The notes beneath the pieces are model-generated. The model was not told the origin of the DNA, searched no databases, and worked only from the letters and a program-made list of their open reading frames with translations. Position numbers and translations under genes: made by a program. Positions 39,001 to 46,600 of a stretch of 64,000 nucleotides of DNA are shown here, in pieces. This DNA comes from Sialis fuliginosa (lineage: Eukaryota; Arthropoda; Insecta; Megaloptera; Sialidae), in NCBI GenBank assembly GCA_961205875.1, contig OY540818.1:15288761-15352760 (forward strand), given 5' to 3'. Position 1 is the first letter of the stretch; each line of letters opens with the position of its first letter.

Positions 39001-42000
39001 TTTATTTACAATAATAAATATTTAAAAAGTTTATTATAGAAAGATAAAGAATATATTTGTAAAAATGACGAAAAGATAAATGATTTTGGATAGTACATAT
39101 TTCAGTAAATTGCCATCATGTTTGTATTTTATCACAATGAAAATGTAAAGTGGCTTGAAATGAAGCAGAAATGGATAATGCCAAGGGCTTGTATACATAA
39201 TGCAATTCAAACTAATGAAATCTTGAAATAATTAATTGTTGTTGTAGGTAAATCTGGAATGTTGGGCACAACAAAGGGGTTACCAAAGTACAGATCAAGG
39301 TAGCTTTTCACCACAGAACTATAACTACACGGATATGCATGAACTGTGGGGAGATTTTACGGTGCAAGCTTTGAAGAGCCTGGAAAGGGCAAACAAAAAT
39401 AAAGTTCCGTCTACAGTTATCATTTGGTCGAGTAATTTAACAAAAAATCCGTATTTATCTCGGTAAGTTTGATTGATATTTATATATTTACTGATACTAT
39501 GTGTTTAAAAATGTACCTACTTTTATTTATAGCAAAAATTGAATAACGTAATTTTGAATAAAATAATATAACAAGTAAAAGAGAAAATAAAACAGAGCAA
39601 CACTACATTTTTAAATTAGTTTTATGTATAAAATGTTTTTTTACTTATAACATATAGATATTCGCGGACTCACGCCCGTCAAAGATGTAATTACGCACGA
39701 CTGTTTTACATACTGTGACTTACGACCACGCACGCTCACGATCCAAGATTTGAAAATTGCTTACTTTATCGTCAGGTCACGCCATGAACCGACAAATTCG
39801 CGGCCCACGCACTAAACCTATATAACTGTTTTGATAACTTCACTTTTGTGTCTATTCTTGATTAGATTTACTTTTTTTTTAGAAATCGTTGCTTCAAAAT
39901 TTTTTATTAATAGATAAGTGGCGTACCGATTTTTTCCGCCTTCCTAACCTTTGCATTATATGATAAATATGAAAATTGAAGACTTTTTTGTTGCTGACTC
40001 AAATTTGTCGCCCCCAATCCACAATTTTACCGCCCTTAATAAACTACCACTCGAAGCAAATGCCCCCTAATTAATTCTGCCTATACTAAACTTTGTCACA
40101 TTTTAATTCTCGACGAATTATTCGTCGAGAATTAAATCTGGGTAAAACAAAACTTATCATTATTAATGTTGTTAAGAATTTAATTAAACAATACATTATT
40201 TCGGTGTCATTCCTAACTTACAAATATGCGTAAGGATTTAATTCCTAAGACAACATTATTTTACCATTAACATTTCTAACGTCTAACTGTTATTAGGCGC
40301 GTATACCTACATGCGTAATGTTCTAAATTCCAGGTATCTGAACCGCACCACGTTTGTTATCCAAACTTGGGGCGGTAGCCAATGGATGGAGACGGCGGAT
40401 CTTCTAGATGCTGGATACAAAATAATCATTTCCCATGTGGACGCGTGGTATCTGGACTGTGGATTCGGGAAATGGCGGGAGATGGGAGATGCTGCCTGCG
40501 ATCCGTACAGGTATGCGAACAGTGGCGTGCATGCATAATTGAGAGTTTTTGTTTTTTTTTCAAATATTATTTTTATTAAGTTTTTATAAATTGTCTTGTG
40601 ATTTTGTATACGCGACCATACTATATTTATGGGTTGAAAGTGGAAAAAAATTATGGTATCAAATAACAAGAGATTTTGGATTAATTGGGAGTCAGATTAC
40701 CATGACTCTACTGTAACTAATTCTTCATAATTTTGTAATTATTATTTAAAGAAATTGTATTTAAGTATACTCCGCGGTCATAAAATATAAATTCTCTATT
40801 TTTATATAGGGTCAACTGGGGTAAAAATAAAACAAAATACAAATCTTTAATGTTTTTTGACAGTTAATGATACAAATTCATAATTTAATTGTTTCTACTA
40901 GATGCGCTTATGAATAACCATTTTAAATACTTACGTCGCTTGAACTATACGATACAACACGGACTTTAAAAATGAAAAAAGTGGGTTTCATTTTTAATCT
41001 CTAATTTGGAAAAAGTGAAACAGGCCTCTAATGGAAAATATTTCTCGAAAAATTAAAAGAAAAGCTACTTTGGCAAGTTTGATTTATCTTCTTTGTGGCA
41101 TTCAATGTGAAATTGTAACTTTAATTAATATCTGAGCTATACAGAAAGTTATGTGCAAAGAATTAAAATTTAATTCACACGTTTTGACATTGACTAACAG
41201 GAAAATCTGTAGGGGTGACACATCACTTATTAGGTGATTCATATTTTCAGGTCGCTTTAACAAATCTTTAATGATGATGTCAGTTTTTATAACAGTCCTA
41301 TAAACAAATTAGCTTTTTAGTTGCAAGCTTGTTTCACTTTTACCCCATTTTTTTGGTGTTTCATATTTACCCCGCTCGACCCTATATATGAATCATAAAC
41401 AAACATCGCATCTTTTTAAACTGATCCATTTTATAAAACACGTGATACGCCACTGTTTACATATTGATATTCAAATAAGTAAACATACGCATCGTATTCA
41501 GGAATATCAATCGGAATTTATATATGTATATGTACCTATTTGGGTTATTGTAATTGAAAATTGCGTAGGGAATTTACTGAAACACGACAAATGTTTTAAT
41601 GCGAAAATACTGCGGTTGTTGATTGATAACAGTAAATATTTGGCACATTATATAAAATCATACATATGTAAATTTTGTTATGGTAAAATAATAATATTTC
41701 AGTGGTTAATAAAAACCACGAAAATATTTCAGTTATATTTATATTATTGTAATATAAACATTTATTAATTAAATTTTACTCGCGTAATTTAATTAAATGC
41801 CAAATATAATTAATAATTTTAACATTGTAAGAGTATCTTATATTTGTAGCGTTCTCTCTCCTCACAAACAAAAAATAATATAAAAATAAATATTTATGAA
41901 ATAAAACAAACATTTGATTTTAATTGTTTATCAGTAAGGGTCGATCCACACTATCGTGCCGGTCTCGGTTCAGTCAAATATTCGGTATAGTAATACTGTA

Positions 42001-43477
42001 TCGGAACGTGATTGGACCGAGACCGAATGCGATACCTATGATTTCATTGTTTATTGTATAAGGTAGTGGCATCAATCTTGGATATGACCCCAGTAATGGT
42101 AAATTTTTAATTAATTTCTGAATAGTAATCTACAAACATTTAACTGTCTTATAGCGTGATTTGATGAAGTTCAATGCAGTAAATTTCACTAAAAAATTTC
42201 GAATTTTTGATTTCGTTAAAAGTATGTTTATTGTATAGAAAATGACGTGAAAAGTTGTTTGTTTTAAACCGCAGGTCTGTATCTTAAACCGTTCTCGAGA
42301 TATAGCCTCTCAAAGTTTCAGTTTTTTCAAAATTTTGAAGAAAAATGGCTCTAACTTTTGAACGCGTAGTCGGAATTGATTTTAGTTGACGGATTTGGAA
42401 TCAGCGTGTCAAAATCTATATAATGACATGTATAATACCTTAAAACTCGAAAAAAAAAATTTCACGAAAAATCGAAAAAATTCAAAGGGGTATACCTTAA
42501 AAAAATGTCGATTTTTTACCAAAATTTTTTTGTCGGATTTTAAAGTATTATACATGTCATTATATAGATTTTGACACGCTGATTTCAAATCCGTGAACTA
42601 AAATCAATTCCGACCACGCGTTCAAAAGTTATGGTCTTTTTTCTCCAAAAATTTGAAAAAACTAAAACTTTGAGAGGCTATATCTCGAGAACGGTTTGAG
42701 ATACAGACCTGCGGTTTGAAACAAACAACTTTTCACGTCATTTTCTATACAATAAACATAATTTTAACGAAATCAAAAATTTGAAATTTTTTAGTGAAAT
42801 TTCCTGCAGTGAACTTCAATTCGTCATACTAATATCGACTAAAATACAAAAAAATAAGACGTAGAATCATTTAGTCACCATATAAATATTTATATAATAT
42901 AAACAAAAAGCTATCTACGCCACTGGTAACATGAGTTCATGAGTTCATGAGAATTACAAAAAACAAGCCAATTAATAAAAAAAAAAAACGAAAACTATTT
43001 ATTTATTTATTATTTGGTTCGAAATGGCTCTTTTAACTTTGAGTTTATTTTATACACATTTCCCTCACTATAGTAGGATAAAACCTATGTATAGTTATCA
43101 AGCTATCGTTTCTTAATTCGCATAATAAAATCCCTTGATATTTCAGGACATGGCAGACCGTCTACTCGCACCGTCCCTGGCACCGCATGAACTTGCCACC
43201 TCACAAAATGTCTCTCGTCCTCGGCGGCGAGGCGTGCCTGTGGTCTGAGCAAGTATCCGAGGGTGCTTTGGACAGTCGTCTGTGGCCAAGAGGTGCTGCA
43301 CTCGGCGAGCGTCTGTGGACAGATCCCCGCGGATCTGACATCGGACCTCCGAGCTCTATCCCCGAGGACACTTACACGCGACTAGCAACACTTAGAGACA
43401 GACTCGTCAAACGAGGCATACAGGCAGAGGCTATGTGGCCTCATTGGTGCACAAATAATCCTGGCAAGTGTCTTTAG
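14881..43477 (+). CDS. fdl: fused lobes beta-N-acetylglucosaminidase (GH20), 8 coding exons, whole CDS
   Basis: Joined exons: 14881-15062, 19622-19913, 30072-30349, 36164-36422, 37857-38159, 39248-39462, 40334-40510, 43147-43477. Total 2037 nt, 678 residues plus TAG. All introns are GT-AG and every phase matches. Residues 1-22 form a hydrophobic signal anchor preceded by RR, so a type II membrane or secreted Golgi-route protein is expected. TPIWTWTC (about 69-75) and LLWPQPTG in exon 2 are typical of FDL. The GH20b-like region covers roughly 100-250 and the GH20 barrel roughly 270-650. Visible active-site elements are R276-G277, HWHISD (308-313), D363 with H367 in IDTPAH, HLGGDE with D437/E438, W522, DAWYLDCG (546-553) and W601/E603. 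N-x-S/T sites are N66, N217, N464, N501 and N513. Known role of the family: removal of the terminal GlcNAc on the alpha-1,3 arm of N-glycans, giving paucimannose. VNLECWAQ after the catalytic pair and FSHVDAWYLDCGFG-like text resemble Drosophila FDL more than chitinolytic Hex1. Exon borders are by eye; no transcript was seen. Confidence 0.93.
15839..15914. mobile_element. Very short palindromic element or stem-loop
   Basis: ATGTCCGGTATTA at the left and TAATACCGGACAT at the right are perfect 13-bp inverted repeats 76 bp end to end. A second palindrome, CAAAATTTGTTAGCTAGC..., sits in the middle, so the whole could fold into a single long stem. No clear target duplication. Confidence 0.6.
18190..18530. 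repeat. Imperfect foldback in intron
   Basis: 'TATCAAAATTATTTTTGGTAG', 'AGGTCATATGGAAG', 'ATGGGAACC' and 'AGAAACAACTTTT' in the left arm return inverted on the right (AAAAGTTGTTTCT, GGTTCCATTAACGACC, ATATGACCTCC, CAAAAATAATTTTGATA). Arms are about 140 bp, diverged. Fits an old foldback MITE. Confidence 0.6.
19622..19913 (+). CDS. fdl: fdl exon, residues 61-158 (FDL N-terminal domain)
   Basis: A CGTAG acceptor ends at 19621 and an AAG|GTAATT donor starts at 19914. The first base completes Arg61 and the exon ends in phase 0. It encodes NTTPIWTWTCVNNHCERR, a Cys-bearing segment, then TCGSTLLWPQPTGPVTLSS, the usual start of the GH20b-like region in insect FDL. A basic KKKAHKK run ends the exon. 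An AG at 19622-19623 offers a second acceptor, but it would break the phase set by the previous exon. The antisense ORF over the same interval is a shadow of this GC-rich exon. Confidence 0.9.
19985..20219. mobile_element. Palindromic MITE just downstream of fdl coding exon 2
   Basis: Ends CTTATTGGGGAGGTTGGCC and GGCCAACGTTCCCAATAAG are inverted repeats that continue through AAGTGCAAGGTGCCAGTCG / CGACTGGCACCTTGCA and the 'AAAAGGTCC.ACAAAAA' block. Arms cover nearly the entire 235 bp. It starts only 71 bp after the exon's splice donor. No unambiguous target duplication. Confidence 0.72.
20453..20624. repeat. Long GC-richer inverted repeat with GAAACGTT motif
   Basis: Arms of at least 61 bp (20464-20524 and 20552-20612) match with one mismatch and extend further with decay. 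They contain GTGTAAGCCGCGTCGG, TTATCGGCTAACG and CACACATTGCAGTG. The 27-bp loop reads GAGCCCTGAAGATG. The 'CTGAAGATG...GAAACG' layout resembles the tails of some Penelope-like or other retroelements, but this is only resemblance. Confidence 0.7.
21013..21224. mobile_element. Near-perfect palindromic MITE
   Basis: Left end TGAAAGAAATATCGTTCATT and right end AATGAACGATATTTCTTTCA are exact inverted repeats. The arms continue with CATTCAACAACTATGAATTC against GAATTCATGGTTGTTGAATG and meet at an AAAAAT-rich centre near 21117. 212 bp in total. Confidence 0.75.
22833..22862. repeat. Perfect 13-bp stem-loop
   Basis: TTGGGTCCTTTGT - AGAC - ACAAAGGACCCAA. It is followed at once by TCCTTTGTAGACAG, which repeats part of the left arm and loop directly. 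No U-run follows. Confidence 0.6.
23036..24022. mobile_element. Large foldback element, copy 1 (CAGTGGCG ends)
   Basis: Begins CAGTGGCGAAGCGTCC and ends TATATACGCCACTG. Inside, two arms of about 350 bp run inverted around a centre near 23600-23620. They contain ACCGCAGGTCTGTATCTCAA, CTCGAGATATAGCCTCTCA and 'ACTTTTGAACGCGTGGTCGG'. CAGTGGCG ends are hAT-like, but 8 bp at the two flanks do not match. The two overlapping ORFs beginning MTDLKSACQN on opposite strands are the same palindrome arm read twice. Confidence 0.72.
28210..28574. mobile_element. ACTGGCACCAG family, copy with both ends
   Basis: Left end TAAGATACTGGCACCAG; right end GTACCTTA, preceded by 'ACGCTGAAAGACAGTTAAATG'-like text matching the complete copy in reverse. 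Interior shows 'TTTTTTCTCCAGTAATGAAT'. About 170 bp shorter than the copy at 1954, so it carries internal deletions. Confidence 0.7.
30072..30349 (+). CDS. fdl: fdl exon, residues 159-251 (GH20b-like domain)
   Basis: A TGTTAG acceptor ends at 30071 and the donor GTGAGG starts at 30350. The translation begins VEEYLNKAFDIF and ends CFGARHALETLSQLIW, the standard hand-over from the GH20b-like domain to the barrel (helix with FGARH..ETLSQL). The exon ends two bases into codon 251 (TG|G, Trp). N217-L-T is a possible glycosylation site. It sits after a roughly 10.2-kb intron, the longest inside the coding region. Confidence 0.92.
30681..31768. mobile_element. hAT-like non-autonomous element with GC-rich subterminal repeats
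   Basis: Ends TAGGGTTTGCAATCCCGC and GCGGGATTGCAAACCCTA are a perfect 18-bp inverted repeat. They are flanked by an exact 8-bp duplication, CTTCCAGT (30673-30680 and 31769-31776), the hAT hallmark. The subterminal regions are packed with GCGGGATCCCGC palindromes. The interior has its own foldback: CAAACCGAGTC and 'CCCATTTGATTAACATGGG' near 31185-31215 return inverted near 31548-31588. 1088 bp with no transposase ORF. Confidence 0.88.
32572..32870. mobile_element. Short hAT-like MITE with 8-bp target duplication
   Basis: Begins CAGGGGTTACCAAACT and ends AGTTTGGTGACCGCTT, an imperfect inverted repeat. An exact 8-bp duplication, ATCTAAAT, flanks it (32564-32571 and 32871-32878). Subterminal GGGCCGGAT and CGGGCCGTAG are also inverted. 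299 bp, no ORF. Confidence 0.85.
33272..33637. mobile_element. ACTGGCACCAG family, truncated copy
   Basis: Left end TAAAGTACTGGCACCAG, then 'AGTTATGGCCGTTATAAGAG' and 'TTTTTTCTCCAGTAATGG'. The match stops at AAATGTCCACCATTTCG, before the far inverted repeat. The short ORF at 33291-33479 is part of this element and is not a gene. Confidence 0.7.
34314..34893. mobile_element. TTAA-flanked MITE with perfect 18-bp ends
   Basis: TTAAGGTAGTTCTCGTGC at the left and GCACGAGAACTACCTTAA at the right are perfect inverted repeats. Inside, 'TTCTGATAGGTGATAAAAAA' and a diverged inverted partner near 34628-34645 form an inner foldback. The 82-codon minus-strand ORF at 34342-34590 lies wholly within the element and has no recognisable domain. 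Confidence 0.75.
35690..36059. repeat. GTACTT-rich segment, probable decayed hAT end
   Basis: Many GTACTTAAGTAC / AAGTACTTGTACTT units cluster at 35725-35785 and 35925-36042. The segment ends TTTTGTAAAGCCCTG, whose complement, CAGGGCTTTACAAAA, looks like a hAT terminus with subterminal hexamer repeats. I could not find the opposite end or a duplication. It stops about 105 bp before the fdl exon at 36164. Confidence 0.5.
36164..36422 (+). CDS. fdl: fdl exon, residues 251-337 (start of GH20 barrel)
   Basis: A TTATAG acceptor ends at 36163 and a CAG|GTAATG donor starts at 36423. It encodes WWDDISHSL, APKFAYRGIMLDTARNFF and LNTLHWHISDSQSFPL. R276-G277 and the HWH-xx-D segment (308-313) are conserved GH20 substrate-pocket and core residues. 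The exon ends in phase 0 at SPEQ, so it joins cleanly to VYTGAEVEEL in the next exon, giving the usual AYSPE..YT text. Confidence 0.95.
36952..37460 (+). repeat. 'TTGCTTCCTCGC' family, longest copy
   Basis: Lies in the fdl intron before the exon at 37857. It carries all blocks: TTGCTTCCTCGCAATAT, GAGAAGCTTTGTGATCG, 'CTCATGAACTACTGAACC' and 'CCAGGTAATTTATCTGAAC'. The block order matches the other copies. Ends are approximate; no inverted repeats or target duplication seen. Confidence 0.6.
37510..37824. mobile_element. Palindromic MITE close to the catalytic exon
   Basis: Left TAGAAAAGTGACTTGG and right CCAAGTGAACTTTTCTA are inverted, and the match continues through AAACAAGA.TTTCTTGG and ATTGTTTTC blocks. 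TA at both edges fits a TA duplication. 315 bp, ending 32 bp before the fdl exon at 37857. Confidence 0.68.
37857..38159 (+). CDS. fdl: fdl exon, residues 338-438, with the catalytic Asp-Glu pair
   Basis: A TTTAAG acceptor ends at 37856 and a GAG|GTGAGA donor starts at 38160. The 303-nt exon is exactly 101 codons in phase 0. It carries VVIEIDTPAHAGAGW (D363, H367) and GQLNPANPNVYKVLEML, and ends in HLGGDE. D437 orients the substrate acetamido group and E438 is the acid/base by family knowledge. The intron therefore cuts immediately after the catalytic glutamate. The exon is very GC-rich against its flanks. ORFs on the other strand here are shadows. Confidence 0.96.
38217..38335. mobile_element. 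Very short hAT-like MITE
   Basis: CAGTGGTTCCGAAACTT at the left and AAGTTTCGGAACCTCTG at the right are inverted. 119 bp in total. No matching 8-bp duplication at the flanks, so the hAT call rests on the CAGTGGTTC end. It lies in the intron right after the catalytic exon. Confidence 0.62.
38389..38583 (+). repeat. Repeat shared with 63702-63897, blocks in order A then B
   Basis: Block A (TTGCCTTAACGACAACATAC ... TGTGCACATCTATGGCACAG) precedes block B (GCATTCTCTACGTTTAACAT ... AGGAGTATTGCTATGCTGTT). Both blocks recur near the window's end in the opposite order. The ORFs on both strands here are repeat text. Confidence 0.6.
39248..39462 (+). CDS. fdl: fdl exon, residues 439-510
   Basis: A TTGTAG acceptor ends at 39247 and a CG|GTAAGT donor starts at 39463. 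It translates as VNLECWAQQRGYQ, then NYNYTDMHELWGDF and PSTVIIWSSNLTKNPYLS. The exon is too AT-balanced to stand out as a long ORF, so it was found by reading the frame that continues HLGGDE. VNLECW follows the catalytic pair in FDL and GH20 proteins. N464 and N501 are possible glycosylation sites. It ends two bases into Arg510. Confidence 0.93.
40102..40136. repeat. Perfect 17-bp palindrome with one central base
   Basis: TTTAATTCTCGACGAAT - T - ATTCGTCGAGAATTAAA, with no mismatch. It lies in the intron before the exon at 40334. No repeat family recognised. Confidence 0.7.
40334..40510 (+). CDS. fdl: fdl exon, residues 510-569
   Basis: A TTCCAG acceptor ends at 40333 and an AG|GTATGC donor starts at 40511. 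The translation RYLNRTTFVIQTWGGSQW runs into SHVDAWYLDCGFGKW and GDAACDPY. W522, D546, W548 and Y549 fall where GH20 enzymes place pocket residues. DAWYLDCGFG-W..GDAAC-PYR is close to my memory of Drosophila FDL. N513-R-T is a possible glycosylation site. The exon ends two bases into Arg569. Confidence 0.95.
40807..41384. mobile_element. TA-flanked MITE with GGGTCRACYGGGGTAAA-type ends
   Basis: TAGGGTCAACTGGGGTAAA at the left and TTTACCCCGCTCGACCCTA at the right are imperfect inverted repeats about 26 bp long with TA at the outer edges. 578 bp, no transposase. The 126-codon ORF just downstream (41388-41768) begins at the element's edge and looks like chance. Confidence 0.72.
42059..42990. mobile_element. 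ACTGGCACCAG family copy split by a foldback insertion
   Basis: Left part 42059-42170 (TAAGGTAGTGGCATCAATC through CAGCGTGATTTGATGA-like text) and right part about 42926-42990 (ATGAGTTCATGAGAATTAC) match consecutive pieces of the complete copy at 1954. The 750 bp between them is the foldback at 42172-42925, so that element arrived later. Confidence 0.65.
42172..42925. mobile_element. Large foldback element, copy 2
   Basis: Same arms as 23036-24022 (ACCGCAGGTCTGTATC, CTCGAGATATAGCCTCTCA, GACATGTATAATACC) and the same right end, TACGCCACTG. The outer left segment with CAGTGGCGAAGCG is missing. It is inserted in an ACTGGCACCAG-family copy. The arms are well preserved between the copies, indicating fairly recent movement. 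The ORF at 42386-42574 is an arm of the palindrome. Confidence 0.72.
43147..43477 (+). CDS. fdl: fdl terminal coding exon, residues 569-678 with stop
   Basis: A TTTCAG acceptor ends at 43146. The frame reads TWQTVYSHRPWHRM, then MSLVLGGEACLWSEQ, then RLWPRGAALGERLWTDP, and ends WCTNNPGKCL with TAG at 43475-43477. The LGGE-x-C-x-W-x-E motif (W601, E603) closes the sugar-binding pocket in this family. The two Cys near the end match the usual C-terminal disulphide region. The complete C-terminus shows that the gene is full length at this end. Confidence 0.96.
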
Positions 43478-43504
43478 TTAGTTGTGTGGAAATAACGAAC
43501 TAAT

Positions 43505-43671
43505 AATAAATTAATAATAGTGGAACACATTTAGAAATTCTAAGTGAAAATTAACACTAATGTAACAATAAGAGGCAAATTGTTCAAAAAAAATCCTTTT
43601 GTGATCTTATTGGTGTACAAATAATCCGAGCAAGTTGAAGCAAGTATAATAACGTTGTTATCTTAAATAAA
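43505..43671 (+). promoter_or_regulatory. fdl: fdl 3' UTR with candidate polyadenylation signals
   Basis: AATAAA occurs at 43505-43510, 28 bases after the stop, and again at 43666-43671. A third lies near 44018. The first would give a very short 3' UTR. Which is used cannot be told from sequence alone. Confidence 0.45.
43604..43640 (+). pseudogene. Decayed duplicate of the last fdl codons
   Basis: TATTGGTGTACAAATAATCC followed by GAGCAAGTTG closely matches the end of the coding exon (CATTGGTGCACAAATAATCC, TGGCAAGTG, from 43442). Read in the matching frame it gives WCTNNPSK against WCTNNPGK in the gene. A stop (TGA) lies four codons upstream in that frame and no splice acceptor is obvious, so it looks like a local tandem duplication that decayed in the 3' region. 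About 160 bp separates the two. Confidence 0.55.
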
Positions 43672-43679
43672 TTTCATAT

Positions 43680-46600
43680 TCTTGGATTTAATAACATACT
43701 GAAGTTTGTAGTTGGTGACGGTCGAAACGTCTAGTTGCAATAAACTTCAATGTGGAAGAAAATCCAATAATCCAAACTCGTTAGATTCATTCAGTGATAT
43801 GTTGTGTGTAAGACACTGTAAGATGAAGCTTTAATTACGAAATTTTTACTTTTGCTTTTGACAAATATGACAAATAGTGATGTAATTAAGGAAATAGTGA
43901 CGTTGTATATAGAATAAACAAGAAATAAGAATATTCTATGACGTTTTTCAGAAATAAGTTGTAGTGAATTTTGCATTGTTTACAAGGTTTTATTTCTTTA
44001 AGTAGTACTTTAATACAATAAAGTAAATGTTATTAGAGTAACTGCATTCATCTTGAACAAATATACAATTTCTTGTATTGTGTTACACAACTGTTATATA
44101 ATAGTACGATTGTTTTAAAGTTCGGTCAGACATTTCTTATTTTATAGTTGAAGAATGAATAATACTTACTTAAAGTATAAAGTTTATGTTAATTAGTTTA
44201 CTTTATTGAGTAATACTTTATTTATTTTACAACAGTGGTTGGAAAAGTTTCTGAATATGCTAGTTTCTAATTATTTAAATTGTATTATATTATTGGTGTA
44301 AAGAAAGAAATTATTAATTAACTACATGTAAATATTTTCAATACAAAATGATCAATTTTTTTTCATAACCATTTTAATAAAATGCTATTAAATAAATTTA
44401 TAAGCGCACATAAAAATTAATTATGTGTATATTTCTAAACAATCTTTTTCAATCATTATGTTGTAGATAAATTATAAATTTTATATATATATATATATCA
44501 ATATTTTTGTACACTTTGTATTTATATTTTTTAATCACAAAAAATATAAGCAATCAATATGACTGTTACTGTAAAAAAAATACTTATCTATGTAAGTACC
44601 TATTGAAGAAACCTTTCTTCAAGTTTCTTCTTTACACATATCTTGTGTATATATTTTTTATTCAGTGTAACTATATCATATTAAAAGTAGTTTGTTATAA
44701 ACAATATAACCATTTTATTTTTTTATTTTGTTCTCTTATGATTATTTTCTTATTTCGAATATTAAAAAATATATATACAAGATATTCATTTAATCCCTAA
44801 ATACAGGACCAATAGAAGTTTGTAAAATAGAATAATATTTTTGATATTATGTATTTAAGAGCAATGAGAATATGTAGTGTTTTTTTGTGTGTTTTTACAT
44901 TAAATTATTGTACAGTTGTGAAATGTATAATGTATATAATATTACATAAAGTCTAAATTCATTAATATGAACAAAAATAAGAAATAATTGAAAATTCGAC
45001 CATAGTTTAAATATTTACGTTTAAAAAATGATTATATATATTTTAAATAAAAAAAAAATTCAGCTGTATATAATATTAAGTTTTACATACCTGTTGCGAA
45101 CCAATCAATATATTTAGATAACTGAATCCAAGACTGATGTTATTGGCATATGATATGCATATATACAAGAAGATTAAATTTTATTTTGTTTATAGCGGAA
45201 AAGGAAATATCAAATGTGTTCATAAAGTAATAATTATTATGTTATATTTGTATTTTATATGGAGAAATAATATGTACACTATTTTGAAAATTTCAAATTT
45301 ATGATGTTATTCTTTCATATATATAAATTTAATTTTAATCAATACTAAATTTATAATTCGAACCTCACATATTTTTACCACTAAAATAATAACTTTATAA
45401 TACATACCTATTATATATCTAATAGTATTTAATAAAATAATATAATAATAATTGTTTTTTTAATATTTTTATTTTCCACATGTATATTACACAAAGACAT
45501 TTTAGTATTAATGATTTAGTATTGGTTAATATAAATGGACACAGAAGTTTAAAATATGTTATTTTATAATTATACAATATAGATTATTTACTTTTTATTA
45601 TTTGAAAGAAAACAACATTAACTTAAATATTTTTTAAGTTTGAAAAACTGATATAAATATGAACAATGAATGTTACTGAATAGTTTAGATAATTTAAATT
45701 ATTTGTTTCAAGTTTGTTTTTTATTAAATTATAAATAAAGTATTGAAATTATATATTTTCTATTATTTTTTCACCCCCTATCAAACAGAAGTAAAATTAT
45801 GTAAATATATTATTATAATATGTATCTACCATTGGTGCCATGGAACTTTTTTATACGTTCTATCTATTTATATTTTAAAAATTATAACTCTGGTGATTTT
45901 ATGAGGTATAAAAAAATTCTCTATAACTTTTATTTTAAATATTTTTTTTATAATGATTCGTTTCAAATACTAAAAAAATATTGTGTGTGGTGGAAAATAG
46001 TAAAACATAAACTGTAGACAATAATATTCTTTAAAATACAACATTATTTTTTTTTAATTTTTTTTTCTGATAGGTACCTACCGTTTCAAAAATAATTTGA
46101 AAAATAAAAACCGAAAAACAAGTTTTTCGATATTGAACGGTAAATCTTTAGGTTGGCAATCTTAAATTTACAGAATTTTTTTCAACTAGAAATCGATCAG
46201 CCATAAGGATTCTTAAAAAACCGCTGGGGGCAATTTTTACAAAAAAATTTTTCATAGATACGACACAAAGTGACTTTTAGGGTTGTATATTTGAAAAGAG
46301 CTGCATACTAAAATAACCCCTACGTTATATCACAAATTACCAACTGTAAATAAAAATAATTAAAACTAAAGAAAAAATGTACCACATTTCAGAAGTTTGA
46401 AATAGCTTTTTTCAAACATACATTATTGGCTTTTGCGTTTAACCACAAACAATGGTGATACAACACCTCACTAACCCTCACCCATTTACCCTGTCGTTAT
46501 CACGCCCGTGGTAATTGACGAGTTCGATGATTGATTGCAGCATGATCACTTTTTGATCATTCGCGTTGAAAAAATTGGAACAACGGATGGATTTTAATTG

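Noticed and set aside
41388-41768. 126-codon plus-strand ORF
   Set aside because: Lies in an fdl intron right at the edge of a MITE, AT-rich codon use, no recognisable motif.
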